Assembly (NCBI GenBank): GCA_027924585.1
Contig: BSBM01000442.1
Span: forward strand, 1-64,000
DNA from: Larix kaempferi
Taxonomy: Eukaryota > Streptophyta > Pinopsida > Pinales > Pinaceae
DNA length: 64,000 nt
Direction of reading: 5' to 3'
The translations under genes and the position numbers were made by a program. Within the stretch, counting starts at the first letter, position 1; each line of letters begins with the position of its first letter. Shown here one piece after another: positions 46,200 to 58,110 of this stretch. The notes under the pieces were generated by a model. The model saw nothing but the letters and a program-made list of their open reading frames with translations, made no database searches and was not told where the DNA came from.

Positions 46200-46740
46200 A
46201 GGTTGTGCAGATGAGCATGTCTGGGAGATCCTATAGGTCGGAGTTGTGTACCCGTAGCAGCCTGGGATGCTCTTTCGAGACATTGCTCTGGGAGGACATG
46301 TAATAGCACCCTGGGAGATCTCAGGTCGGAGTTGTGTACCTATAACATCTTGAGATGCTCTTGCGAGGTTTTGTCCTATGGCATGTAATTTGGGCCCTGG
46401 GAGATTTCAGGTCGGAGTTGTGTACCCGTAACATCCTGAGATGCTCTTTCAAGGTTTTGCCATGACCACATGTAATTTGTGCCCTGGGAGATTTTAGGTT
46501 GGAGTTGTGTACCCGTAACATCCTGAGATGCTCTTGCTAGGTTTTGTGGTGGACCACATGTAATTTGTGCCCTGGGAGATTTCAGGTCGGAGTTGTGTAC
46601 CCGTAACATCCTGAGATGCTCTTTCAAGGTTTTGTGGTGGGGTCACATGTAATAGCGCCCTGGGAGATCCTACAGGTCGGAGTTGTGTACCCGTAACATC
46701 CTGGGATGCTCTTTCGAGGTTTTGTGACGCACGTAATAAG
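46200..46740 (+). repeat. ~88-bp minisatellite, copia C 3' region
   Basis: About six units with AGGTCGGAGTTGTGTACCCG, TAACATCCTGAGATGCTCTT and TGTAATTTGTGCCCTGGGAG. The units are closer in sequence to the copia A array than to most units of B. Confidence 0.88.
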
Positions 46741-46976
46741 TCCTGAGGATTCCACAGTATGGCCAATGATGATGAACACCTGCAGGTGGTGGGCCTACAT
46801 CCAGTATGAAAAAGGACTGGCTCTATAGAACTTCCTATGACGAGTAGATTCAGAGATTGATTGAGATAGCAGCAGCAGTGACGATGATGATGACTCGATG
46901 ACGATTATCCAGTGACAATGATCCAGAGAAGATGACTTGTGCTAGAAGAACTGTGCTGAGAAATACCTTCCTAGTT

Positions 46977-46985
46977 AAGAGGGAG
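46977..46985 (+). other. Polypurine tract of copia C
   Basis: AAGAGGGAG immediately before the 3' LTR. Confidence 0.88.
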
Positions 46986-47645
46986 TGTTGATGTATATGT
47001 AACTTCAGAATGTATTTCACATATATGTATATTGTATTTCACATATATGTATATTGTATTCCTATAGAGATGGTATTATTCCTCTATAAGGAAGTGTCGT
47101 CATTTATATTGTAAGTGTCGTAACTTATACTTGATGGGTTATTAGACCACCTTGTTTGGGGTCAGCCCTGTATAAGTCATGTGGGTCAAAGGTTTATTAG
47201 ACCAACCTATTGGGGGTCGGCCATGTGGGTCAAAGGGTTATTAGATCACCCTATTGGGGGTCGGCCCAGTCAGCATTATGTTATGTGGTTAAGTTCGAGC
47301 CTACATGAGTTAGGTAAAAAGGCAAGTCAAGTCAAGTATAAATAGAGTGCGGGAGGCACTCTATTTACACACTCACTTCTTACACATGCACTCAAGGAGG
47401 AGTGGCGCACTTATGGAGGAGGAGGATCTGCTGCTAGGTTGTGTCTATCTCTTATGGTTGGTTGTATCATTGCTCTATCTATCTCTGAGGAAGTTATTGG
47501 GGTTTTTCACCTTTATGGTTTTCCCCAAGTAAATCTTTGTGTCTCTTGTGTGCTTGCATGATTGATATGCTGTAGATATGTTGTACATGTTGTTCTCTCA
47601 GTTAAGATCCTAGATCAGATTGAAGTAAATTCTGAAAATTTAACA
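46986..47645 (+). repeat. 3' LTR of copia C
   Basis: 660 bp; a 22-bp tandem gain near its start (two TATTTCACATATATGTATAT units, about 47011-47056). TATA box and hairpin at 47337-47366. Confidence 0.94.
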
Positions 47646-47885
47646 TATATATCTCTCTAAACCCTTGACTTCCAATGTCTCTCTCTAAAACCCTAACCCC
47701 CAATCTCTCTCTCTCTCTCTCTCTCTAAATCCCTAACCTATAATCTCTCTCTCTCTCTCTCTAAATCCCTAACCTCTAATCTCTCTCTCTCCAAACCCCT
47801 AACCTCCAATATCTCTCTCTCTATATATACAAATCTCTAACCTCCAATCTCTCTCTCTCTCTCTCAACCCCCCCCCCTCTCTCTA
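47646..47885. repeat. CT-rich composite satellite (unit 2, second part)
   Basis: Continuation of the satellite beyond copia C. It corresponds to about 8190-8400 of unit 1 and then joins directly to sequence matching 9012. Confidence 0.85.
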
Positions 47886-49365
47886 CACTAGATGGTTCTA
47901 CACTAGATGGTGTCCATATTATACTTGTGGGATAAAGATTTCATTTATAGGGTTTGTGTGGTGTTTTTGGACCATATGCATGGTCCATAAACCATAAAAA
48001 TATATTTTAATTCCTTGAGACATTAGTTTTTATCCTTGTACCATGGGTAGTGTATCAAGAACCATCTACTATGGGAAACCTCCTAAAGGCTCAAATATTA
48101 CCATGAATAAGGCCTCGAGACCCATCCCTGGTGAACACAAACTCTTGATTGTGTGTGTACCCCACTTAGTAGTTAAAGTTCCCCTTTAAATGATGTTTGT
48201 AATGGTTCAATAATTCCTTTTGTCCCATCAACTATGAAATATTCAATTATGTCATATGGCTCTTATTTCCCCATTTCACCATGGTTGAGACCTCCATATC
48301 CTCCCCTAGTATGAAAAAACTACTATAAGTGCCTGCATCCAACTTGTATAACAAAGATACTTCATCCAATCTATTTTGTCTACAAATTTCTAATCAGATT
48401 CCCATATCTCATGCAAATGCCAAAATTTATGAGCCCTAGAAGAATAATCTTGATCACAATGACCTTTTTTTCTTCATCAACCATGGTCAAAACCCTAGAA
48501 TCCACATTAAGTGTATAAAATATTTTAAAGATACAAATATCTCACCAAGAGGCCAATGATATTGGCCTATATGATGCTTTGAGGCCTATTTCAGGGACCA
48601 AGACCCTACAAGCTTCATTTTGGGACAAAGTCCCAAAATCCATCTCTTGTATGCAAAGCCTCCTAATAGTACCCATATTTGACTCAAGGAAAAAGGTACT
48701 TTGTAGAGGTGTTTTGTGGTGGTTTAAGGAATATTTCATGTCCATAAGAACTCCATAATTAATTTATGGATGAAGGATCTTATTTTCTCCCCCATCATGT
48801 TCAGGGACCATAGACCCATTCCTACTACATAAAAACTCCTAATGACACCCCTATACCACTTGTATGTAAAACAAACATTTTAGACGGCCTATGTTGTAAT
48901 TCAAGGCCTTAATCACAATCTTTTAGTATAAGGATCTTCATTTGGATATAATTCCCTAGATTTATCTCCCAACCATGGTTAAGGCCTTAAGACCCATATC
49001 TAATGCACAAAATATTTAATAGCACCCATATCTCATTTAAAGGACAACGATTCCCTATAGAATACATGTTATGTCCACTTTATGGAATTATTTATGACCC
49101 TTCATCCTTTAAGGTTTCATTAAGGTTTCAAGGGGCATACTTTCCTTGCTTAACCATGATCAATGCCTTAAGACACTCATACCTAGTGTGTAAGACTTCA
49201 CAATGATACCCATATTCCACCTAGAGATCAAATATCACCTATAAAGGGCCTATGTTATAGTTTTATGTCATTTTTAGGGTTAATGAGCCTTGGAGATTCA
49301 TTTATAGTATTAGGCCATTTTTTTCCTCTCATAAGTTTGGTGAAGGCCTTAAGATCCATCCTACA
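47886..49365. repeat. Degenerate satellite, unit 2 copy
   Basis: Matches 9010-10480 of unit 1 in the same orientation. The oppositely oriented arm (8470-9010 in unit 1) is absent. Short open frames here are repeat translations. Confidence 0.7.
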
Positions 49366-49398
49366 ACCATTTTAATTACCTCTCACTCTCTCCATCTC

Positions 49399-49429
<31 letters not shown>

Positions 49430-50345
49430 GTCACTCACCATATCTATGTCTCCCTCCCTAAAACCCTACCCCCCTTGTTCCATCTCTCTCCACCCCAAAT
49501 CTCTATCTCTGTCAACCCATTACCCCCAATCTCCCTCTCTCTCTCAACCCCTGACTAGGTTCTACGTAGCCTCTCATGCGAATAATATTAGAATTAAAGC
49601 ATGGTTAATGTCGAAGCTTATCACTTATCTAGGGGTGAATTAGAGAATAAAGGTTGTATTTGATTTTAAATGGATATCAAATTTCATTTTCGACATCAAT
49701 AATATATTGTAAAGTTAATGTTCATGCAACACAACTTCAAATGTACAACCATTTTAATTACCTCTCACTCTCTCTGTCTCACAATCTCTCTCTCTCTGGA
49801 ACTCACTATCTCTTTGTCCCTCTCCATAGACCCCTATCCCCCTTGATATCTCTCCCTAAACCCATACCCCCCTTGTTTCATCTCTCTCCACCCCTAACCC
49901 CCGATCTCTATCTCTCTCAACCCCTAACCCCCAAGCTCCCTCTCTCTCTCAACCCCTGACCAGGTTCTACACAACCTTTCATGCCCCTAATCTCATAATT
50001 AAAGCATGGTTAATGTCGAATCCCTAACCCCAATTAGTCTCTCTCCCTAAACCTGTAACCCACAATCTCCCCCCCCTCTCTCCCCCTAATCCCATAACCC
50101 ACAATCTCCCCCCACCCTCTCTCCCCCTAAATTGACAACCCACAACCCCCCCTCTCTCTCCCCCTAAACCCATAGCCCACAATCCCCCCTAAACCCATAA
50201 CACACTACCACCCTCGCCCTCTTTCTCTCCCTAAACCCATAACCCACAATCCCCCTCCCCATATTTCTCTCCCTACACCCATAACCCACAATCCCCCTCC
50301 CCATATTTCTCTCCCTATACCCATAACCCAAAATATCCCCTATAT
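49365..50345. repeat. CT-tract direct repeats and C-rich tract (unit 2)
   Basis: Matches 10478-11440 of unit 1: two CT-containing direct repeats (49365-49620 and 49742-50020) followed by AACCCATAACCCACAATC units with C runs. Confidence 0.85.
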
Positions 50346-51480
50346 ATCTCTAAACTTTATTCAAGATCACCAACATGACGTTAATGTAAAAAAAAAAATT
50401 ATACCCGAAATACATTACATGAATGTTCACCAACCAAATTAATAAGACAAGAGTGCACTCACACTATTAACGTGTGCGTTCTCCTAGAGCCGTCGACATC
50501 TGGAAAAGTCCACCATGGTCGTACCCCAAATGTTGGTGGTGAACGTTGATTATTTAATGCACAAAGGAACACACATGGATTAATAGTGTGTGCACACTAA
50601 TAGTGCACGCGCGCTATTAAAGCGTGTGCTTCTCTGTCTAAAAAAGACAGAGTAACATTTCCTGCGCATCATCCAAAATTTCAATTTTCACTCTTACACG
50701 GTAAACTAAGATCTGCTTCACATGATTTCAGTTTTGTAACTCTTGCACTCACATTGAACTTGCATTATTTGGAATATTGGAACCCTCTCAACCATCTTAC
50801 ACACAACATTTACACTGAACAATTCTTAGAGCTCTATTTGGAACATTAGATCATTTGATTACAACTATTGGACACATTGGAGTTCACTTGTTTTGCAATG
50901 CAAGTAAGGAGCTATTAAAAAAAGGTATGGAGACAAGTTTTCTACATGAATTGTATGAGTTTTCTACCCTTGTAATATCCAAAGGTTGAAGCTGGTGTAT
51001 TCATTCAAATTTAAATATTATAGATTTAAAAAAAATTATATATGTTCTTTATTTTTGTTCAAATTGATCTATAGATGAATTTTGCAATTCCAAATATCAA
51101 TTTCATATAAGACACATTTTTTTGAAGAAAATTAATAGATTAACAAGTGTGTAAAGAAAGGAATGAATTTGATTAGAATGAAAAATTTGATATACAAGTT
51201 CTTCCAAAAATATGTTGACATAATGGAAAATATTTAAACTCTCTCCTGATGTATGAATTAAATTGGAGATGTCACAAAATCATTCTCAAGTTAAGGGGAT
51301 ATATCACTTGGTGGTACCTCTTCTTCTTAAACATAGTATGTTGTCCAAAATGGATCATTACATACATTTCACATACAACTATGAAGCTCAAAACCAATGA
51401 ATTCTATAAACCAAACTTGCCAAACTTGATCAACATGCATACATTAGGTCTAATCATTTATACACATAGTAGAATACAAC
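50346..51480. other. Spacer at the end of unit 2
   Basis: Matches 11440-12530. Contains alternating GTGTGCACAC/GCGCGC modules at 50570-50630. No gene. Confidence 0.75.
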
Positions 51481-52440
51481 ATACTGCTCTATCCTTTTTA
51501 GCATTCAATAGGTCCAAACTCAAAATCCATCACTATGAAATCCAACCCCTTTTCCAACACCATGAAATCCAACCCCTTTTCCATCACCATGAAATCCGAC
51601 ACATAGTAGAATCCATCACTATGAACTCCAACCCATTTTCCATAACTATGAAATCCAACACATAGTAGAATCCATCATAGTGCTCTATCCTTGTTAGCCT
51701 TCAATAGGTCCAAACTCAAAATCCATCACTATGAAATCCAACCCCTTTTCCATGACCATGAACTCCAAAACATACTAGACTCCATCACTATGAACTCCAA
51801 CCCATTTTTCCATCACTGTGAACTCCAAAACATAGTAGAATCCATCATAGTGCTCTATCCTTGTTAGCTTTCAATGGGTCCAATCTCAAAATCCATCACT
51901 ATGAACTCCAACCCCTTTTCCATCACCATGAACTCCAACACATAGTAGAATCCATCACTATGAACTCCAACCACTTTTCCATCACTATGAACTCCAACAC
52001 ATAGTATAATCCATCATAGTCCTCTATCCTTGTTAGCCTTCAACATGTCCAATCTTAAAATCCATCACCGTTTGTGATCCATCACTATGAATTGCAACCC
52101 CTTTTCCATCACCATCAACTCCAACAGATAGTAGATTCCATCACTATGAATGCCAACTCCTTTTCCATCACTATGAACTCCAACACATAGTGGAATCCAT
52201 CATAGTGCTCTATCCTTGTTAGCCTTCAACAAGTCCAAACTCAAAATCCATCACTATTTTTTATCCATCACTATGAACTCCAACCCCTTTTCCATCACCT
52301 TGAACTTCAACACATAGTAGAATCCATCACTATGAACTCCAACACATAGTATAATCCATCATAGCACTCTATCCTTTTTATCCTTCAATAGGTCCAAACT
52401 CAAAATACATCACTATTTGTGATCTAATAATGCACTTTCT
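51480..52440. repeat. 160-195-bp satellite with ~35-bp subunits, array 1
   Basis: Marker CTCTATCC recurs at about 51487, 51683, 51853, 52022, 52208 and 52367, giving six units of 159-196 bp. Each is built from ~35-bp subunits of ATCCATCACTATGAACTCCA plus ACCCCTTTTCCATCACCATG. Unit length varies because subunit number varies. Confidence 0.9.
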
Positions 52441-54130
52441 ACTAACAAATCCCATCCACTATAATAACTATATAATGATAAGGGGAAGCTTGAAATGAAC
52501 TACACCTACCATTTTGGATCAACAACTTGCTATTTATCTCAATGGAGAAAAAATGAAGACCTAGTGTTAGTTACTCTTTTGGGATGATTCGGGTTCAATG
52601 AAGTTCTATGTAGACCCAACAAAATCCCCTTCATTGGCCCTTTCGGCATCAACCTACGAACACGATGAAGTCTCACCCAAAGCGAATATGAGTGGTTACA
52701 GAATCAGGTTTTTGTAACCTTGGTGATGTGGAGATGAGTTATGTGAGATTGTAATGTGTTCCTTCCTTAACATCTACTTAACATATCAATACCAACTTGT
52801 AATTGCACACTTCGTATTTATCGACAACCTATAGACTTTGCTGAATCGTTGTTCATTTACCCTTATAACCATGCATTCATCCTACTTAACATTACTTTGC
52901 ACCATTCATATATATTTGTTCTACTTATTTAACATGACCTTCTCATTCACATACATATGGAAGAAAATACATAAGCATAACCATAACATGAACACAAAGC
53001 ATATCATAGATTCACACACATACACAAGGATTTACATGGTTCACCCCCTAGATGGGAGATACGTCCACGTGAACTGTTATTATATTAATGGAAGGGGTAA
53101 CAGTTCCAGTCTGTGCACTCAGCTATAGACTCTTCTCTAAAATAGACCTTTGCGCACTCAACTACAAAGTATTTTCCTCTCTAGATCTCTCTCAGTCTAG
53201 ATCTAGCAATATATAACATAAGTCTAACAAGATCTCTCAAAATCTAACCCTTCCTTATACAATATTTCCCTTTATATAGATTTTCCCGAAGGTCACATAT
53301 TACAATAACTATGGGCCAACCCCCATAGTACCCTTAAACCTAAAATGGCATGGTTCTCCTGTTGACCAAACTTTTCCTTAACTTCATTGGAGCTCTGTTG
53401 TCCTTTTGTGCCACTCCTTTTGAATCTGACGCTTCTTCTGACAGTCACAGTTCTGGTCATGCGGCTTTGACTCTACAGTGGCGTGTCCTTTGCACCATTC
53501 TGCTTATTTATTCTCTTCTCCTATAGCTAATAGTTCGCCTCTTCATTCATAACTGCTCCAACTACCTCTGGTCGTCCTTAGTACTTCGTCTTTACTAAGG
53601 GTACAGGTCCTTTCCTGTCGAGTTCGCTTCGCTCCATACCCTCCTCTCGGAAATTGCGGAGTTGCTTCTCTCAAAATTGGTCAATGTAAGGCCTCGCCTA
53701 ACTGCACCTTTGTCATCAAAACTTCCTGCACTTGGGCTGCGCCCAACACCCATAATTTTATCTTTTTGGAAGGATTCAATGACAAATTGCAACTCCTTTG
53801 ATGAGACTTATTTCATACAAAGTCTTATTGTTTTTAGAATGTCTTATTACATTCAAAGTAGAGATTTCAAGGTCACTCGCATAATAATTCAATGGATAAT
53901 ATGGAATGATACTCACCATCTTGTTGCAAGTATTTATTCTAGAAGGGACAATAAACTTGTTTTCTAAAAAAAGTTGTTGGAGATGGGAAACAAACATAAT
54001 ATAACAAAACATTCTAGATGGAAGGATCTATCTCTTGAAAATCTCCATGATCTAAGATAAAAATCAAGGTTGGGCATGGAAAGATATAGATATGCAACTG
54101 CCACTACATTAGATACTAGCACAATGAACA
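52440..54130. other. Non-coding part of large repeat 2 with possible LTR and LINE traces
   Basis: No intact gene. About 53025-53075 contains TTTACATGGTTCACCCC followed by TACGTCCACG, a pair often seen in plant LTR-element ends. On the minus strand near 53730-53790 the words LQFVIESFQKDK resemble the start of a LINE RT (compare FQKDKSPGPDG in the LINE here). Both are weak. Copy at about 60331-62024. Confidence 0.4.
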
Positions 54131-54481
54131 ACACAATGACTTATAGTTAAGCTCCACAAGTGAAGCGGATGCGCCCAATGGATCCCATTCAAATTCCATC
54201 AGCAAATCATCCTCGAACCAATATTCATCACCAACCAATGATGAAGTGCTTCAGGACTTTCAAATATAGGCAGAAGTTGATTATGCAAAAATGGATGTCC
54301 ATCGAGTTGTGGATTTTTAGTCTCTTGAAGAAGAACATACACATGTCAAACACACTCCCAATCTGGAACACATGTGATTGAAGTGCCACAACAAAGAAGT
54401 GGTGGGACTCATACTTATCCTAAACCTACTTTACCTTGATTTTCCAGTGCATGACGAAGAATAAATCCTAGTCGTATTCAT

Positions 54482-55036
54482 GTGGATGAAAGTTCCCTAA
54501 TAGGTCTTGAAGGTAAGTTACCTAAACGAACTATTGATTGGCAATGCAACAAAACTGTCAAAGAATTTTTTAAATCTAAGAGTGATGCATCTAAATGTCA
54601 ATTATTTTTAGCTTTGCTAAAATTGCATTGTTTAGCCACTGTTAGGAAAATTTTAGGCATAAAGTTAGTTAGAATTTGAGAGGATAATAGTCATGTTGTT
54701 ATAAATGTCGAAGTTGCATTTAATTTAATTGGAAATACGTCTCATACAAAATATCTTAACGAGGCCCGTCATGTACTATCAGAATCCATTGTAATCAAAC
54801 GCATGAGGCGTAGTCTCCTTATATCACACACATATCAACTCTTTCAAGTATATAGAAAGACACTCCATAAGTATTCTACTATTAGAGAAAAACTAGACAC
54901 TCCAGGACAAAAGGATTGTTGGGCATTCATTGGTAGGTTGCCTCATTCAGTCATGAAGCTAATTGTTGCAGTTAAAGACCTAGTGTGCAAGTTTTGGCAT
55001 GATAACACTAGACCTAGTGTGCAAGTTTTGGCATGA
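54482..55036 (+). pseudogene. Unidentified coding remnant, copy 1
   Basis: A single frame holds RTIDWQCNKTVKEFFKSKSD, LFLALLKLHCLATVRKILGI, a TGA at 54677-54679, then ARHVLSESIVIKRMRRSLLI, SHTYQLFQVYRKTLHKYSTI and CWAFIGRLPHSVMKLIVAVK before ending at a 34-bp tandem duplication (54977-55044) that shifts the frame. The composition (many Lys, Leu, regular hydrophobic spacing) looks like real protein and not chance, but I do not recognise the family. A second copy at 62376-62930 differs by a handful of residues. A mobile-element or host-gene origin are both possible. Confidence 0.45.
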
Positions 55037-55044
55037 TAACACTA
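54977..55044. repeat. 34-bp tandem duplication in the unidentified remnant
   Basis: GACCTAGTGTGCAAGTTTTG... is repeated with a 34-bp period (starts 54977 and 55011). The same duplication is at 62871 and 62905, so it predates the large duplication. Confidence 0.93.
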
Positions 55045-55599
55045 GATAGTGAGGGCATTGACTTTCTGACGGTCTCAATGGTTGTTCAGGGTGGATATCT
55101 AACAATAGATGGAAAGTCACCAATGACCAATGGGTAGTATACATGGATTACAAACCAGGTTCATGGGTGTATCACTACATGCACTTGATTGTTGGTACAA
55201 ACATCCAACTATAAACAATGTCAACAAAGAGCTCGAACAGGATACGCTATCATCTACCTCACCCAAAGCAAGAGATATTGTTGGAGACAATCATAAACAG
55301 AGAGGATCAATATGGCTTAATTGAATGAGGTAACTATTTCATGCTATGTACATAGGTTAGTCATTTAATTATTAATCCATACATTTCTAATGTTATTCAT
55401 GTTATATTTTTTATTTCATGTTATGTTAGATATTTAATTTCATGTTATATAGATCTTGTTACCTTGGATTCTTTAATTCATGTTTATGTTATGTTTAAGT
55501 TCTTATTACCGTACATTGATGTATTATTGACAAATTTATATGATTTAAATCATTACATGTTTTAAACCATGTTCATTGTCCAATAACCGTCATGCTTCA

Positions 55600-55815
55600 T
55601 CGAAAAAATTCCCATTGTCATCATCAACGTTGACACCATCCTCCCCATGTCCATGTTGTCACCATTGCCATCCTCATCATCCCCATTGTCACGATCGAGG
55701 CCATCGAATGCCATCCCCATTCCCATTGCCACCATCAATTTCACCATCCTCCTCCTCATGCCCATGTTGTCACCATCTCCATCCTCATCATCCCCATCGC
55801 CACCATCAAACACCC
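55600..55815. repeat. CCATCC/CATCATCCCCAT low-complexity tract, copy 1
   Basis: Repeats of CATCCTCATCATCCCCAT with two longer ~115-bp units marked CCATGTTGTCACCAT (about 55650 and 55765). Both strands stay open (His/Pro/Ser-rich, or Asp/Gly/Met-rich) only because of the repeat. The copy at 63494-63709 has the same translation. Confidence 0.88.
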
Positions 55816-56109
55816 TTGAAGGATCATGCTTGAAGGGATCAATTCACTTTCATGTTCATGTTCTTGTTTGAATTAAGCCCTAAGTATGCCTTCGAAGATT
55901 AACTTTAGAAAAACAATTTTTTATCATGTGTTGGTCACCCACATGTCCCACTTTCTTTTGTAAACTCCCCCTATTAGTGTTTATTTTGCATATATTTAGT
56001 CAAAGGAAGCATTTTTTCACAAAATTGAAATTTCATGCAAAGTAAAAAGCTATTAAATAAATAAAAATTGAAGACTTGACTAAAAGACATAGTTAAAAAA
56101 AATCAAGTG

Positions 56110-58110
56110 TTCTCCTCCAACTGCTTCAAAGATGACTAAAAAAGCTACTTTCAACTCCAACATTTAGCTATGCTATGTGGCTCTACTCACATGTAATACA
56201 AACACCTATGTGGCTCTAGTTTCATGCAACCCAACCCAAGCCACAAAAATTCAAATAGAAAAAGACACCCAACATAATTAATTTCAATGGGTATCTCACC
56301 CATCCAACAATTAATCATCCAGGAATTTCTCTCAACCATATGCAACACAATATTCAAACCTTCCCTTCTCTCCTAATGAGTCCCTCACGACATCTATCTC
56401 TTCTAGTTCTCTAGTGTGGTCATCAAGAATAAGATCCAATGGCTGAACTCTATAAACCTAGAGTGGTGGATCATTATGTCATGAATATCACCACTACTTG
56501 CCTTCTATCCACCTTTGTTATATTCAACAAACTTAAATAAAAAAGACCCTAATTTAAATTTTTGCTAAAGTTGATCAAGAATAAAAGTATGTGAGATATT
56601 TGGGAACCCCAAGTAAAATGCCTCACAAAGGGAAATTCCAAGTAATTTTGAGAAATTGACAAATTAGGTTCAAATTAGGGCATCATGTTCTAACACTACT
56701 TGGTCATTGGTCTAGTAGGATACATGGAGAGTGTATTTAACACCTAACATGATTTTGGATGCTAGCAATACAATTGTCTTTCCATGTACTGGTGTGATGC
56801 AACATGGGTAGGGTTTGCAAACACTAAGAAAGCCAATCATGCTAGTGGTGAGAGCTCGAATGGCATAAAATTCTTGTTGAATCCAATTAGGAATTCATAC
56901 ATATCCTTGATATTATAGGGTTCCTTAGGAAACCCTAGGACTTATATATTAGGGATCACAAAGATATAACCCGTGGAGAAGATAAGGACAAGAGAGACGT
57001 CTTAGATGATCTTGGAGGGATTTCTCTTGTGTGATGCTAGAGTATAAATCCTAGGGTTTGAGGATTGAAAATACCAATATGGACATGTAGAATTGGATGC
57101 TATAAGTTAAGTTCTCTAGTGGTGTATTTGTGTGATGTTACATGGGTATGGTTTTCTGTTAGGATCATAAATACTCCATCCTTGACCTACCTAGCATCAT
57201 TTCTTTTTCCTAGTATTTGATTATGTCATTTCACCTCTATAGGGGTGAAGATGTCATCTAGGATCCATATACGACCTAATGCACCCTGCATGCATCATTT
57301 TAGGACCACTTAAGTCAGTTCCCTATATTTTAGGATCCTACTCAGTGTTCTAGTTCAGTCCACCTGAGTTATATGACTCTTGTGGGGGGTTTATGCTTCG
57401 ATTTCCACTGATTGTAGCCTCATGCTCCCTTTTCTGAGTGATTTGCATGAAAAAATCACTAATGCACCCTCCTTAGTCAGTTAACTGATTATGTCTTCAA
57501 TTAACTAAGTTTAGGTTCAGTTGAGTTGAGTTTGGGTCTCTCGGAGCACTCCAATGGTGACAATTCCTATGCTAGACACACTGAGACTCAAATTCTCCCA
57601 AGTGATTTGAATTCTCTCCATTGTAACATCACTATTGATTATACTGATTATTGGATGATGTGAAATTATTTTGTTCATATCTGAGTTCTCATGCAAGATT
57701 AATTGTCTTCATTTTTTTACTGCAATTTTCACTGTAACTCAATTTCTCTACTCATTCTTTCTCTGTGAGGTATAGTCAGCTCCATGATCTTTCGTGATTT
57801 AGAATTTCATATTGTATAAGATCTCAATGAAAATAGGTTGAGGAACTGCTTTCAGTAGTGCACCAGAAGCCTCTGGATTTCAGCAGCAAATCATGGTTCC
57901 ATTGCGTTGAAGTCATTGCAGAAATCCTTTGAGGTCTAGCCAAGTGTGAAGGATGCGAAAAAATGTGCCTATTGTCCTAAAACACTGCTCAATAGTAGTC
58001 TATCTCCAAAATTGAGATTTTTTTGCAGGTTATTGGAATTTTTTTAGTGCAGCAGTTGCAACATCAACCGAAGTAACACATTGTATTCGCTCCAATAGTT
58101 CTAATGGATA
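56110..58110. other. Unassigned sequence between the copies of large repeat 2
   Basis: AT-rich, no gene recognised. Its 3' part directly precedes a copia gag fragment and may be that element's leader or LTR, but I cannot locate LTR ends, a PBS or a target duplication. Confidence 0.5.

Larger units (their letters stand above)
40632..47645 (+). mobile_element. Ty1-copia LTR retrotransposon C
   Basis: 7014 bp with a perfect 5-bp target duplication TATAT (40627-40631 and 47646-47650), inserted in the CT satellite. LTRs are 638 bp (40632-41269) and 660 bp (46986-47645), with about nine differences by eye plus one 22-bp tandem gain, so it is the youngest of the three. Same internal plan as copia B: perfect tRNA-iMet PBS, gag-less leader with the 177-bp duplication, integrase vestige, deleted RT, RNase H, minisatellites, PPT. 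Confidence 0.96.
12578..51530. repeat. Unit 2 of the tandem duplication, expanded by retroelements
   Basis: Same block order as unit 1 but ~39 kb long. Subtracting copia A (7039 bp), the LINE with nested copia B (~14.1 kb) and copia C (7014 bp) leaves about 10.8 kb, close to unit 1. Relative to unit 1 it lacks the segment matching about 8470-9010: at 47885 the CT tract joins directly to sequence matching 9012. Confidence 0.85.

Noticed and set aside
53595-53792. A distinct protein gene on the minus strand (copy at 61486-61683)
   Set aside because: Only a short start resembles LINE RT; the rest matches nothing I know and the frame starts and ends arbitrarily.
55562-55833. Open frames on both strands rich in His/Pro or Asp/Gly/Met
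   Set aside because: Both come from a CATCC-type low-complexity tract; identical copies at 63456-63727 reflect duplication, not selection.
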